From NCBI RefSeq assembly GCF_023822005.2, contig NZ_CP098806.1, positions 4,092,001-4,156,000 of the forward strand: DNA of 64,000 nucleotides, given 5' to 3'. Every line of letters begins with the position of its first letter. Within the stretch, counting starts at the first letter, position 1. Below, piece after piece: positions 42,771 to 51,288 of this stretch. The stretch is from Dyadobacter fanqingshengii (lineage in GTDB: Bacteria > Bacteroidota > Bacteroidia > Cytophagales > Spirosomataceae). The position numbers and the translations under genes are program-made. Below the pieces are notes generated by a model that was not told the DNA's origin, did not search any database, and saw only the letters and a program-made list of their open reading frames with translations.

Positions 42771-43564
42771 ATATTCTGATTGTTGAAGACGAAAAGCTTG
42801 CCGTGCGCAAACTCACGAAATTGCTGGAAGAAAGCGCTCCTGAGTTTGTGATCCAAGGCATTACACCTAGCATTGAAGCCACGGTAGAGTGGATTTTAGA
42901 AAACCGCGAAAGTGGTAATCCCGAACCTGACATTATTTTTCTGGACATTGAGCTGGCAGACGGCCAAAGTTTTGAGATTTTTAACCGGGTGGAGATCAGG
43001 AGCACGGTGATTTTTACGACATCTTACGACGAATATGCATTGCAGGCATTCAAGGTCAACAGCATTGATTATCTGCTTAAACCCGTGCAGCAGGAGGATT
43101 TGCAGCGCAGTATTAAAAAGTTTTACGACCTCACCGGAAGCCAGCGAAAATCTGAAATTCCTGCATTGCCTGCCAATCTGGAAAACATTCTCAAAAACCT
43201 TCAATTACAGCAACCTGCGACTGATTATCGGAAACGCTTTTTGGTAAAGCAAGGCGCCAGAATGCTTTCTGTCGAGATTTCGGAAATAGCCTATTTCTAC
43301 ATTGACGACGGTGTCAGTTTTTTCAAAAACCTGCAGGGACAAAAGTTCGTCGTTGATTACCGCATGGACGAAATGGAGTTATTTCTGGACCCGGATCGCT
43401 TTTTCCGCATCAACCGCGGCCTCATCGTCACGCACCAGTCCGTAACCCAGATCCAGCCCTACTACAACAACCGCCTCGCCCTAACCCTAAAACCAACCTT
43501 CGACAAAGAATCCATCGTCAGCAGGGAGAAAACGAATGATTTTAAGAAATGGATGGGGAAATAG
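42767..43564 (+). CDS. LytTR-family response regulator
   Basis: A 265-residue LytTR response regulator. The receiver domain begins MNILIVEDEKLAVRKL, with the phosphoacceptor Asp60 in IIFLDIELADG, the Thr/Ser of VIFTTSYDEYALQAF and the conserved Lys of DYLLKPVQQEDL. The LytTR output domain follows from about residue 160 (KRFLVKQGARMLSVEISEIAYFYIDDGVSFF, FFRINRGLIVTHQSVTQIQPY) and ends in the basic block REKTNDFKKW. It is co-translated with the second LytS kinase (4-bp overlap) and ends 5 bp from the convergent antitoxin gene. Confidence 0.94.
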   Translation: MNILIVEDEKLAVRKLTKLLEESAPEFVIQGITPSIEATVEWILENRESGNPEPDIIFLDIELADGQSFEIFNRVEIRSTVIFTTSYDEYALQAFKVNSIDYLLKPVQQEDLQRSIKKFYDLTGSQRKSEIPALPANLENILKNLQLQQPATDYRKRFLVKQGARMLSVEISEIAYFYIDDGVSFFKNLQGQKFVVDYRMDEMELFLDPDRFFRINRGLIVTHQSVTQIQPYYNNRLALTLKPTFDKESIVSREKTNDFKKWMGK

Positions 43565-43569
43565 GAGGC

Positions 43570-43896
43570 TTATCTGAGCTGGATATAGTTATTTTTAAAT
43601 TGCACCTTGAAATGGAGTTCTGCCTGCAAAGCCCTGAAAACCTTTAAAATCGTATCAATCGTGGCACTATTGCTACTGCTTTCAATTTTAGAAATTTGGG
43701 CTTTCTGGACACCAACAAGCTTCCCCAATTGTTCCTGTGTCAGATTCTGTTCTTGCCTGGCTGCTTTAATCATTCGCCCAAGAACATCCATACTAAGTTC
43801 ATATTCATAAGCTTCCCGCTCCGCACTGCCTGCTTTGCCGACATATTTGTCTTTCATTTCGGCAAGCGTGTAAGATTTTATTGCCGGTTTTTCCAT
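43570..43896 (-). CDS. HigA-type antitoxin with XRE helix-turn-helix
   Basis: A 108-residue protein starting at the ATG at 43896 (MEKPAIKSYTLAEMKDKYVGKAGSAERE). An N-terminal neutralising region is followed by an XRE helix-turn-helix: LGRMIKAARQEQNLTQEQLGKLVGVQKAQISKIESSSNSATIDTILKVFRAL. This matches HigA-like antitoxins of HigBA systems. Longer in-frame starts (to 44097) would run into the toxin gene and are rejected. It lies 7 bp after the toxin stop codon, so the order is toxin first, as in higBA. Together they should repress their own promoter through the palindrome at 44268-44289. Confidence 0.9.
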   Translation of the reverse strand: MEKPAIKSYTLAEMKDKYVGKAGSAEREAYEYELSMDVLGRMIKAARQEQNLTQEQLGKLVGVQKAQISKIESSSNSATIDTILKVFRALQAELHFKVQFKNNYIQLR

Positions 43897-43903
43897 AACG
43901 TTA

Positions 43904-44239
43904 TTATGATTTACTCTGAAAATATCTTGCTCTGATTCTTGAAGCTCTTTCAATCTCATTACCCGGAACCTTGTTCGTTTTTTTGATGAAACCATTCGTT
44001 GCAACAACCAAGGTATTTTTGCCATCGGTTTTATCCCAAAACGCGAGCAATCTGATGCAATCCCCGCTATAATTTGTACGGAATTCCCCCACATCATTAC
44101 TTAATTTCTTGAACAGTCTGGGATCGTTCGTCTTTTCGGCAAGATCAATATTATAGATCACCTTCCTGACCACTTTCGGTGAAAGCGTAGCAAGAAAATG
44201 TTCTGCTTCTTCTAAAAATAGTGTGTGAAAATATTGCAA
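43904..44239 (-). CDS. HigB/RelE-type toxin
   Basis: A 111-residue RelE/HigB-like toxin (phage-derived Gp49-like family), a predicted ribosome-dependent mRNA endonuclease. Seen are the compact alpha-beta plan and the motifs EEAEHFLATLSPKVVRKVIYNID, LFKKLSNDVGEFRTNYSGDCIRLLAFWD and the C-terminal part NTLVVATNGFIKKTNKVPGNEIERA, where KKTNKVPGNEIE is typical. No ATG exists in the frame: an in-frame TAA is at 44252-44254 and the first usable start is TTG at 44239 (or ATT at 44245). A rare start would keep toxin levels low. The antitoxin gene follows 7 bp later. Confidence 0.88.
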   Translation of the reverse strand: MQYFHTLFLEEAEHFLATLSPKVVRKVIYNIDLAEKTNDPRLFKKLSNDVGEFRTNYSGDCIRLLAFWDKTDGKNTLVVATNGFIKKTNKVPGNEIERASRIRARYFQSKS

Positions 44240-44255
44240 GTCAATATGCTTTTAA

Positions 44256-44263
44256 CAAAGGTA
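44256..44263 (-). promoter_or_regulatory. -7 box of the toxin-antitoxin promoter
   Basis: Minus-strand TACCTTTG matches TAnnTTTG, 16 bp before the toxin TTG start. The -33 position, about 20 bp further upstream, falls inside the 22-bp palindrome. Confidence 0.55.
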
Positions 44264-44267
44264 AACA

Positions 44268-44289
44268 AAGTTTCTAAATTTAGAAACTT
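44268..44289. promoter_or_regulatory. 22-bp palindromic operator of the toxin-antitoxin pair
   Basis: AAGTTTCTAAA followed by its exact reverse complement TTTAGAAACTT gives a perfect 22-bp palindrome 28 bp upstream of the toxin start. It covers the expected -33 box, as in self-repressed HigBA promoters. Confidence 0.75.
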
Positions 44290-44399
44290 CACAAAGAGCT
44301 GATGCCGCATCACAACAATTAAGTAACCATTTGATGATAAATCAGGTCTATTGTTTCTTGATTAACTGACAATTTCAGAACTTAGTAAGAAAAGTTGTT

Positions 44400-45524
44400 A
44401 TGAGATATCGTTTACCGAAGTTTGTTTCTTTTGTCTTGCTGTTTTTTATGGACAGCTGCATCGAGCCTTTCTCTCCGCCTGAGGTCAATTCTCTTGAAAA
44501 TCACCTTGTTGTGGATGGATTCCTTAATGTAGGCCAGGACACGAGCAGAATTGAACTGAGGCGAACGCAAAACGTGAATCAAACAGCTGGCCCAACCATT
44601 GAAACGGGTGCCGAACTGTCTGTTGAAGCAGAATCGGGAGAGATAAACGCATTTACGGAATCAAAACCCGGGCTTTATGTGCTTCCGCCGCGACAATACA
44701 ACATGGCCGGAAAATACCGGCTCCGCATCAAGACAGGCGACGCCAAGGAATATTTATCCGAGTTTGTGGAAGTGAGCGTGACGCCCGCCATCGACAGCCT
44801 GACAACTAAATTTGACAGTTTTCAGGACGCAATGGTCTTTTATGTCAATGCGCATGATACGCAGGGCAAAGTCCAGTTCTACCGCTGGAAATTTGAGGAA
44901 ACCTGGGAATATCGCGCTGCATACCAGACGGCAATCGAAGTAATCGACAAAAAATACGTCGGCAGGCAGGTTGACATTAACCGTTGCTGGGGAAATCAAA
45001 GATCCGGCAGTATCCTGCTGGGAACCACCGTCAAGCTGTCCAGCGACATTATTAAAGACCTTCCACTATTTAAAGTCCCGGTTTCGACCAACAAGCTCTT
45101 TATGAAATACAGCGTGCTGGTGAAGCAATATGGCCTGTCCCGGCCTGCTTTTGAATACTGGACGAGCCTTTCCAAAACGACACAGGGGACAGGAACGCTT
45201 TTCGACCCTCAGCCTTCACAGGTTACCGGCAATATTAAGAGCACCAATGGGCAAGATCTTGTTTTTGGCTATTTCAGTGCTTCAACCGAAGAAACGAAAA
45301 GGCTGACCATTACGCCGCGACTGGGCAGATACCCGTCCTGCATGATGCCAGATACATTTGACGTCGTGTGCAATCCCATGAGCAGCAGACAATGCGGACT
45401 GGAAACAACCTCATTGCTAATCGCTTACGCAGGCCTCCGAAGTGAATTCTTACTAGGATCGCCCAGTGAATGCACCGATTGCCGCACACAAGGCGGAACA
45501 TTGGAAAAGCCCTCCTACTGGTAA
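44400..45524 (+). CDS. DUF4249 lipoprotein (orphan copy)
   Basis: A 374-residue DUF4249 protein. The signal peptide VSFVLLFFMDSC ends in a lipid Cys (residue 18). The conserved start of the family follows: PPEVNSLENHLVVDGFLNVGQDTSRIELRRTQNV, then GKYRLRIKTGDAKEYLSEFVEV and the core PAIDSL. The later TSLLIAYAGLRSEFLLGSPSECTDCRTQGG carries four cysteines. DUF4249 lipoproteins usually lie directly after a TonB receptor gene; the one at 55151 does, this one does not. It is surrounded by the toxin-antitoxin pair and a GAF protein, so its receptor must be elsewhere, or it works alone. Confidence 0.85.
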   Translation: MRYRLPKFVSFVLLFFMDSCIEPFSPPEVNSLENHLVVDGFLNVGQDTSRIELRRTQNVNQTAGPTIETGAELSVEAESGEINAFTESKPGLYVLPPRQYNMAGKYRLRIKTGDAKEYLSEFVEVSVTPAIDSLTTKFDSFQDAMVFYVNAHDTQGKVQFYRWKFEETWEYRAAYQTAIEVIDKKYVGRQVDINRCWGNQRSGSILLGTTVKLSSDIIKDLPLFKVPVSTNKLFMKYSVLVKQYGLSRPAFEYWTSLSKTTQGTGTLFDPQPSQVTGNIKSTNGQDLVFGYFSASTEETKRLTITPRLGRYPSCMMPDTFDVVCNPMSSRQCGLETTSLLIAYAGLRSEFLLGSPSECTDCRTQGGTLEKPSYW

Positions 45525-45746
45525 GCAAACTTCCTGCGCCGAATTCCCTGTTTATGGAAGTCACACTAAAACATCCATTCCTTATATCAATCAGGCAAAT
45601 GCGAGTGGACGACCTGCCCATTACTTGTCATCTCGCATGACGCGCATTTCCTGGCACAGGTCCATGTGGAGAGAATAATTGAGTTGAATAATTAATTTTA
45701 GATATTCGAATGTTTCTTGGTTTCGACTCTTGGCCCGTATACCAAC

Positions 45747-48092
45747 ATGAAAGTAAAAATTCAGGATGTCTCCGGCTTTCAGTCCCCAGGATTGAATGTT
45801 GATGCTGCCATTTCTTTTATGCCGTTCGTCCGGTTTGTAACGCAACGGGCCGCGAAAGAAACAACGCCCAAAGCGGCCTTTTACCATCAGACCCTGGCCT
45901 ATTTTAAGGAACATAACATTCCCGAAGCCGACATTCCGTTGGATGATATCGGGCAATATGAAGGCTTTTTGGAACACATATATTCCTGTGTTTCCTCTGT
46001 GCTTTCGTCTGAGAAGGAGCTTCTTTGGGCGCTAAGCTTTCCTTTGAATCCGAAAATATTCTACGGGACGAATTCGCTTTACGAAATGCTGACGCAAAAG
46101 CCGTTGGACGCCGATCATTATATCAATAAGAAATCATCCGCCGATTTTTTCAAAGAGCGGCTGCATGTCATTTATACGCTGATCATGCAGCGGCTCTACA
46201 ACTTTCAGGTCCCTGCAAAAATCAAGCAATATTACGCCTGGACAAATCCGGAAACGGGGCTGTTGCGATATTTTGAAGTTTTTGTAAACACTGATTTCGT
46301 AGAGATCACGCCTAAAAGTGAGTTGCCTAAGCTCGATTTTGGCGAGCTGTACGCACGATTTAGTGAAGAAAATGGTCATTTGCTGCTTGAAAACGTGCTC
46401 CCGTTGGATCTGTTCAAATTCAGGGGGTTTTCGGTGCTGAATGTGTCGGACATTACCAGCAGGACAGCGGTTGAGAATATCAGGAAAATAAGGCTCAACC
46501 GTATTCCGGGGCAGGAAGCGGAGCGCTATTACAACATTATCCATTCGCTCAAAACGCTCGTTCAGAACAACCGGATCGAGTTTGATATGTTCCCTTTTGT
46601 GCGGGTTAATAAGCGGGCTGTTTACGGTTATGAAACCGCCGGAACAGGCATCATGTTCAGGGTTTGGGGCCAGGACCGGCTGACTCCGGAAGCTTTTTCC
46701 AAGCAAGCCGAGGGATATGCAGCCAAGCCCATTTCGTTTTACTCCCCGGATATCGGCGGTGCAAAGGAAATGCAGATCGCTTTTTTGGAGGCTTTCAGAA
46801 AAGAGGGCGTACGTTCGCTGGCTTTGCTGCCTGTATTTTTTGATGAAAGCCTGGTTGGAGTTTTATGCGTGCACACCTGGCAGGATGAGGTTTTTGACGA
46901 AAAGACGTTGTCCATGCTCGAACCCGCATTTGAGCCGATCGGCCAGCTTTTGCAGATTTATATTGACGAGTTTAACCTGGAATTGGAAAACATTATCAAG
47001 GAGCAGTTTACGTCCATACAACCTGCCGTGCAATGGAAATTCAATGAGGCTGCTTGGCATTATTTGCATAAAAAAAAGAAAAATCTGCCGGGACAAACGG
47101 AGCCGATCACTTTCAGGAAAGTATATCCGCTTTACGGCGCGATTGATATCCGAAATTCGACGCTCGAAAGAAATGCGGCCATTGCCAAAGATCTTGATGC
47201 CCACCTCAATTTATTGAGCAATACATTCTCCGCATTGCAGCGCTGGGACAATTCTTCACTCATGCAAGAGCTTTCCTACACTTGCAAAAAGTGGCAGCAC
47301 GCATTGCAATCGGAAGAATGGAGCAGCGCGGGAGAAAATAATCTGAACAACTTTTTGGGACACGAAAGCCGGGATTACCTGGCCCATTTATCCGACCAGC
47401 AACCCGAAACCAGCGCGATCATTGCGGAATATTTAAATGCAACGCAGCTCGAAACCGGTGAAGTTTTCAGTAACCGCAGCGCTTTTGAGACCTCTATGAA
47501 AATGATCAACGATTCAGTAAATAATTATTTTGAATCTGAAAAAGACAAGCTGCAGCAGCCGTTTCCCTGTTATTTTGAGAAATTCCGGACGGATGGCGTT
47601 GAATATGACATTTACATCGGCCAATCAATCAGTCCTCATAAACCCTTTAATAATTTTCACCTCAAAAACCTGAGACTGTGGCAATTGTCTTCCATGATCT
47701 CGATTGCAAAAATGACGAAAGCGCTTTTGCCCGATATGCCAAAAGCGCTTTCGACTACGCAGCTCATTTTTATTCATAACCACATGATCGACATCAGTTT
47801 CCGTGCTGATGAACGAAAATTCGATGTTGAAGGTGCATACAATATTCGTTATCAAATGATTAAGAAGCGGATTGACAAAGTGCACATCCGCAACACCAAC
47901 GAACGCCTCACCCAGCCCGACAAAATCGCCTTAATATTCTTCAACAGAAGGGATATTGAGGATTACCTGCCTTTTATCAGCTATTTACAAGAAACCAACG
48001 CCCTTACTCCCGAAACAGAGCACCTGGAATTAGAAGATCTGCAGGGATTGAGCGGGCTTCATGCATTGAGAATGGGGATTGTGTATAAATAA
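45747..48092 (+). CDS. Large GAF-domain protein
   Basis: A 781-residue soluble protein starting at the ATG at 45747. It has no signal peptide or membrane helix. The middle region (about residues 280-420) looks like a GAF domain: IMFRVWGQDRLTPEAFSKQAEG...SLALLPVFFDESLVGVLCVHTWQDEVFDEKTLSMLEPAFEPIGQLLQIYI. The region YPLYGAIDIRNSTLERNAAIAKDL and the helical parts around it resemble signalling linkers; no kinase, cyclase or EAL motif is complete. I do not recognise a defined family. Gene context gives no clear partner: DUF4249 upstream, UvrA-like convergent downstream. Confidence 0.75.
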   Translation: MKVKIQDVSGFQSPGLNVDAAISFMPFVRFVTQRAAKETTPKAAFYHQTLAYFKEHNIPEADIPLDDIGQYEGFLEHIYSCVSSVLSSEKELLWALSFPLNPKIFYGTNSLYEMLTQKPLDADHYINKKSSADFFKERLHVIYTLIMQRLYNFQVPAKIKQYYAWTNPETGLLRYFEVFVNTDFVEITPKSELPKLDFGELYARFSEENGHLLLENVLPLDLFKFRGFSVLNVSDITSRTAVENIRKIRLNRIPGQEAERYYNIIHSLKTLVQNNRIEFDMFPFVRVNKRAVYGYETAGTGIMFRVWGQDRLTPEAFSKQAEGYAAKPISFYSPDIGGAKEMQIAFLEAFRKEGVRSLALLPVFFDESLVGVLCVHTWQDEVFDEKTLSMLEPAFEPIGQLLQIYIDEFNLELENIIKEQFTSIQPAVQWKFNEAAWHYLHKKKKNLPGQTEPITFRKVYPLYGAIDIRNSTLERNAAIAKDLDAHLNLLSNTFSALQRWDNSSLMQELSYTCKKWQHALQSEEWSSAGENNLNNFLGHESRDYLAHLSDQQPETSAIIAEYLNATQLETGEVFSNRSAFETSMKMINDSVNNYFESEKDKLQQPFPCYFEKFRTDGVEYDIYIGQSISPHKPFNNFHLKNLRLWQLSSMISIAKMTKALLPDMPKALSTTQLIFIHNHMIDISFRADERKFDVEGAYNIRYQMIKKRIDKVHIRNTNERLTQPDKIALIFFNRRDIEDYLPFISYLQETNALTPETEHLELEDLQGLSGLHALRMGIVYK

Positions 48093-48114
48093 TGCATTAC
48101 AGACTTCGAAATCC

Positions 48115-50370
48115 CTATTTTCCACTAGCAGCCTTTAAATATGAACTGGTAATGGATCCTTTTGCGCTCAGCAACTCTACAGGCGTGCCTTCGAAAACGA
48201 CGTTTCCTCCTTTTGTGCCGCCATCCGGGCCCATATCAATGATCCAGTCCGCATTTTTGATCACATCCAGGTTATGTTCAATCACGATCATGGTATTTCC
48301 TGCATCCACAAGGCGGTTCATGATGGAAAGTAAATGCGTGATGTCCGACATATGCAAACCGGTCGTAGGCTCGTCGAGGACATACACGCTGCCATTTTTG
48401 TGCAGTTCGCTGGCGAGCTTGATACGCTGACATTCTCCACCCGACAATGTGCTGAGGGGTTGGCCGAGGGTGAGATAGTCAAGCCCTACATCGCTCATTG
48501 CCTGTAACTTATGAAGAATATCTTTTTGGGTAAAATAATCTAATGCTTGCAGGACGGTCATTTCCAGAATATCTGAAATAGACTTCCCGTCCAGCTTATA
48601 AGCCAAAACCTCCTCCTTAAACCGCTTTCCTTCACAGATTTCACAAGGTGTTTTAATGCCATCCATAAAAGCCAGATCTGTGTAAATTACGCCAAGGCCC
48701 TGACAGTTTGGACAGGCGCCCTGCGAGTTGAAACTGAATAACGACGCGCTCACGCCATTTTCCTTCGCAAAGGCCTTGCGCACATCATCCATCACACCCG
48801 TATACGTAGCAGGGTTCGAACGTGTAGACGTGCCCACGGCCGACTGGTCAATGACGATCGCCTTGGGATGTTGTTTCAAAAATACGTGATTGATCAGCGA
48901 GCTTTTTCCTGAACCCGCCACGCCGGTTACTACGGTCAGCACGCCTGTGGGAATGTCCACACTTACATTATGAAGGTTGTTGATCTTTGCGTTTTTTACA
49001 GACAATTTCCCCAAAGGTTTCCTCGATTTTTCTTTCAAAGGCAACGATTGCTTAATATGCCGGCCGGTAAGCGTGTCCGCTTTCACGAGATCAGCAAAAC
49101 TGCCTTCAAAAACAATGTTTCCGCCCTTGCTTCCCGCGTGCGGGCCCACATCCACGATATGGTCGGCGACTTTGATCACATCCGGATCATGCTCAACCAC
49201 AATTACCGTGTTTCCTTTATCGCGCAGCTTTCCAAGCAGTTCATTCAGCCGGTGTACATCTCTCGGATGCAAACCTACACTGGGCTCATCAAAAATATAC
49301 ATGACATCAATCAGACTGCTGCTCAGGTGCTTAACCATCTTCACCCGCTGCGATTCACCGCCAGACAATGTGGTGGTTTCCCGATCCAGGCTCAGATATT
49401 CGAGGCCGATGTCCACCAGATGCTGCAATCTTTCGGATAATGTGGTTACCATGGATGTGGCCATGGGATCTTTGATTTCCTTTATTAAAGACACCAATTC
49501 AGAAACCTCCATAGCAGACATTTCCGCTATGTTCTTGCCATCGATTTTACAGCCCAATGCGGCCTGGCTCAGCCGCGCACCATGGCAGGACGTACAGGGT
49601 TTCAGGGCAATATATGGCGCAACGGTCTTCTGCGTCCGTTCGGACAATGTCTTAATGTCCCTTTTGATATATGCTTTTTCAAACTTCTCAATAACCCCCA
49701 GATAAGTTGCATTCATGGTTCCTCCGCCAACCTGCAACTTGAATTTCAAGTCTTTTCCGTAAAGCAGCAGGTTCATTTCCTCATCCGTGAAGTCAGAGAG
49801 TTTTTTATCATTATCAAAAAATCCGGAGCTCGCGTAACTGCTTTTTTCCCAGGTTGCAAACACCGGAACCTGCACCGCTCCTTCATTCAGCGACTTGGAC
49901 ATATCCAGAAACGAATCTGCCACAACGCCCATCTTCTTGCCGATGCCATTGCATTCCGGGCACATTCCCTGCGGATCATTGAATGAAAATGCATTGGAAT
50001 TGCCAATGTGCGGATGCCCGATCCTCGAAAATAACAGTCGCAAAACCGGCGAAATGTCCGTGATCGTGCCCAATGTAGAATGTGAATTTCCTCCCAACCT
50101 CCTCTGATCCACCACAATGGCCATGCTGAGGTTTTCGATGGCATCAGCATGAGGTTGCGCATACTTAGGCAGAAAATTCCGGATGAACATGCTGAAATTT
50201 TCATTCAACTGTCGCTGCGCTTCGGTAGCGATCGTGTCAAAAACAATGGAAGATTTTCCGGACCCGGAGACGCCGGTAAAAATCGTAATTTTACGCTTGG
50301 GAATGCTCAGTGACACATTTTTGAGATTGTTCTCACGAGCACCGCGGATTTCAATAAATTCCTGGGACAT
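48115..50370 (-). CDS. Short UvrA paralogue without UvrB-binding domain
   Basis: A 751-residue UvrA-like ABC ATPase (canonical UvrA is about 940). Both cassettes are complete: Walker A GVSGSGKSSIVFDT and GVAGSGKSSLINHV, signatures TLSGGESQRVK and TLSGGECQRIK, Walker B FDEPSVGLHPRD and LDEPTTGLHMSD. In canonical UvrA, after RIGxPHCPxCG, there are about 130 residues holding a zinc module and the UvrB-binding domain. Here RIGHPHIGNSNAFSF runs straight on, so this block is missing. The second zinc module (CPNCQGLG...CEICEGKRF) is kept. Such paralogues (UvrA2, drug-resistance DrrC types) do not load UvrB in the normal way; a role in DNA-damage or antibiotic tolerance is inferred. Confidence 0.88.
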   Translation of the reverse strand: MSQEFIEIRGARENNLKNVSLSIPKRKITIFTGVSGSGKSSIVFDTIATEAQRQLNENFSMFIRNFLPKYAQPHADAIENLSMAIVVDQRRLGGNSHSTLGTITDISPVLRLLFSRIGHPHIGNSNAFSFNDPQGMCPECNGIGKKMGVVADSFLDMSKSLNEGAVQVPVFATWEKSSYASSGFFDNDKKLSDFTDEEMNLLLYGKDLKFKLQVGGGTMNATYLGVIEKFEKAYIKRDIKTLSERTQKTVAPYIALKPCTSCHGARLSQAALGCKIDGKNIAEMSAMEVSELVSLIKEIKDPMATSMVTTLSERLQHLVDIGLEYLSLDRETTTLSGGESQRVKMVKHLSSSLIDVMYIFDEPSVGLHPRDVHRLNELLGKLRDKGNTVIVVEHDPDVIKVADHIVDVGPHAGSKGGNIVFEGSFADLVKADTLTGRHIKQSLPLKEKSRKPLGKLSVKNAKINNLHNVSVDIPTGVLTVVTGVAGSGKSSLINHVFLKQHPKAIVIDQSAVGTSTRSNPATYTGVMDDVRKAFAKENGVSASLFSFNSQGACPNCQGLGVIYTDLAFMDGIKTPCEICEGKRFKEEVLAYKLDGKSISDILEMTVLQALDYFTQKDILHKLQAMSDVGLDYLTLGQPLSTLSGGECQRIKLASELHKNGSVYVLDEPTTGLHMSDITHLLSIMNRLVDAGNTMIVIEHNLDVIKNADWIIDMGPDGGTKGGNVVFEGTPVELLSAKGSITSSYLKAASGK

Positions 50371-50413
50371 GGCTTTTTGTTTTATGATTCATGGCTTAAA
50401 CCAGAACAAATAA

Positions 50414-50440
50414 GGTGCAGATCCCGAAATCACCTGCACC
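50414..50440. terminator. Hairpin upstream of the UvrA-like gene
   Basis: GGTGCAG (50414-50420) pairs with CTGCACC (50434-50440) across a 13-nt loop. No U-run follows, so it may be a regulatory hairpin and not a terminator. Confidence 0.35.
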
Positions 50441-50499
50441 CTACCCGATCCATTATGCAAAAAGGCATTTTTCCCGTAAACTTCCTGAAAAAAATTTAA

Positions 50500-51192
50500 A
50501 TGATTCCAGTTACCCAACTCCGAAAGATCCATCTGGTCGGCTTGCTTCTTTTTTTCGTTGTCCTTACGCTCTCTACTTATATAAATCGTTTTCCGACTGG
50601 TGACGACGCATGGTTTGGTGAACAATCTTACTGGCTTGAAAAAGAGGGCATTATACGGTCTGAGTTTTTCAAGGGGATTGTGGGAAGGTTTCTAAAAGTG
50701 TATTCCCTGGCATTACTGGTCTCTTTCTGGCTTATCACCAAGGCCAATGCGGGGATGTATTTGGTCCTTTTTATCCCTTTTATGCTTATTCTGACTTACG
50801 AGTTGTATCGACTTGAACCGGTCAGACACAATCATTTGAGATGGCTTCTTGGGCTGTACTTTGTGATCGGGATCTTCGGCTCTGTGCAGTTGATTCGGAA
50901 AAACATAAGCTTAGGTTATCTTTCCCGCCTGCCTCTGACTCAGACATTGAAAATTATCACAGGGCGTACTTCGATGGCCGTTTTGCGGTGTTTTTGCTCG
51001 TGGAGTAAAATGCTAAACGATGCCTTTGGAATTGAAAAAGATCGGCTTAAATTAAAAATGCACTTACTGCAGGCGAACAGAATAAAGCGGCTTTATAATT
51101 CTTGGTCTCTTCCCGGATTTTTGCGTGCTGGCCGAAGCATTGTCACGCTGGAAGGGATTGGTATTTTCAAAAATGTTCTGCTCTTCGAATAA
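50500..51192 (+). pseudogene. Glycosyltransferase-39-like remnant
   Basis: A 230-residue frame. The N-terminus is convincing: a membrane helix (LVGLLLFFVVLTLSTYI) then NRFPTGDDAWFGEQSYWLEKEGIIRSEFFKG, the catalytic Asp-Asp motif of ArnT/mannosyltransferase-type (GT39) membrane enzymes. After 'FKG' the text moves to ALLVSFWLITKANAGMYLVLFIPFMLILTYEL and LGLYFVIGIFGSVQLIRKNISLGYLS, which in full enzymes lies about 200 residues further on; the rest is unlike anything I know. A full GT39 protein is about 500 residues. I read it as an internally deleted, decayed gene, but it could be a short functional membrane protein. Confidence 0.5.
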
Positions 51193-51288
51193 CTCCTGAT
51201 TTTTTACTGACGATTTCATGTTTTTAAGTTGTTGATGAATTGTGATAGGGAATAGATAAAATCTGTGCCAGCATTTCAGATCATTTGT

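Noticed and set aside
48977..49705. Long plus-strand frame inside the UvrA-like gene
   Set aside because: It is antisense to a gene with complete ABC motifs, has low-complexity Ser/Thr-rich text and no recognisable domain or promoter.
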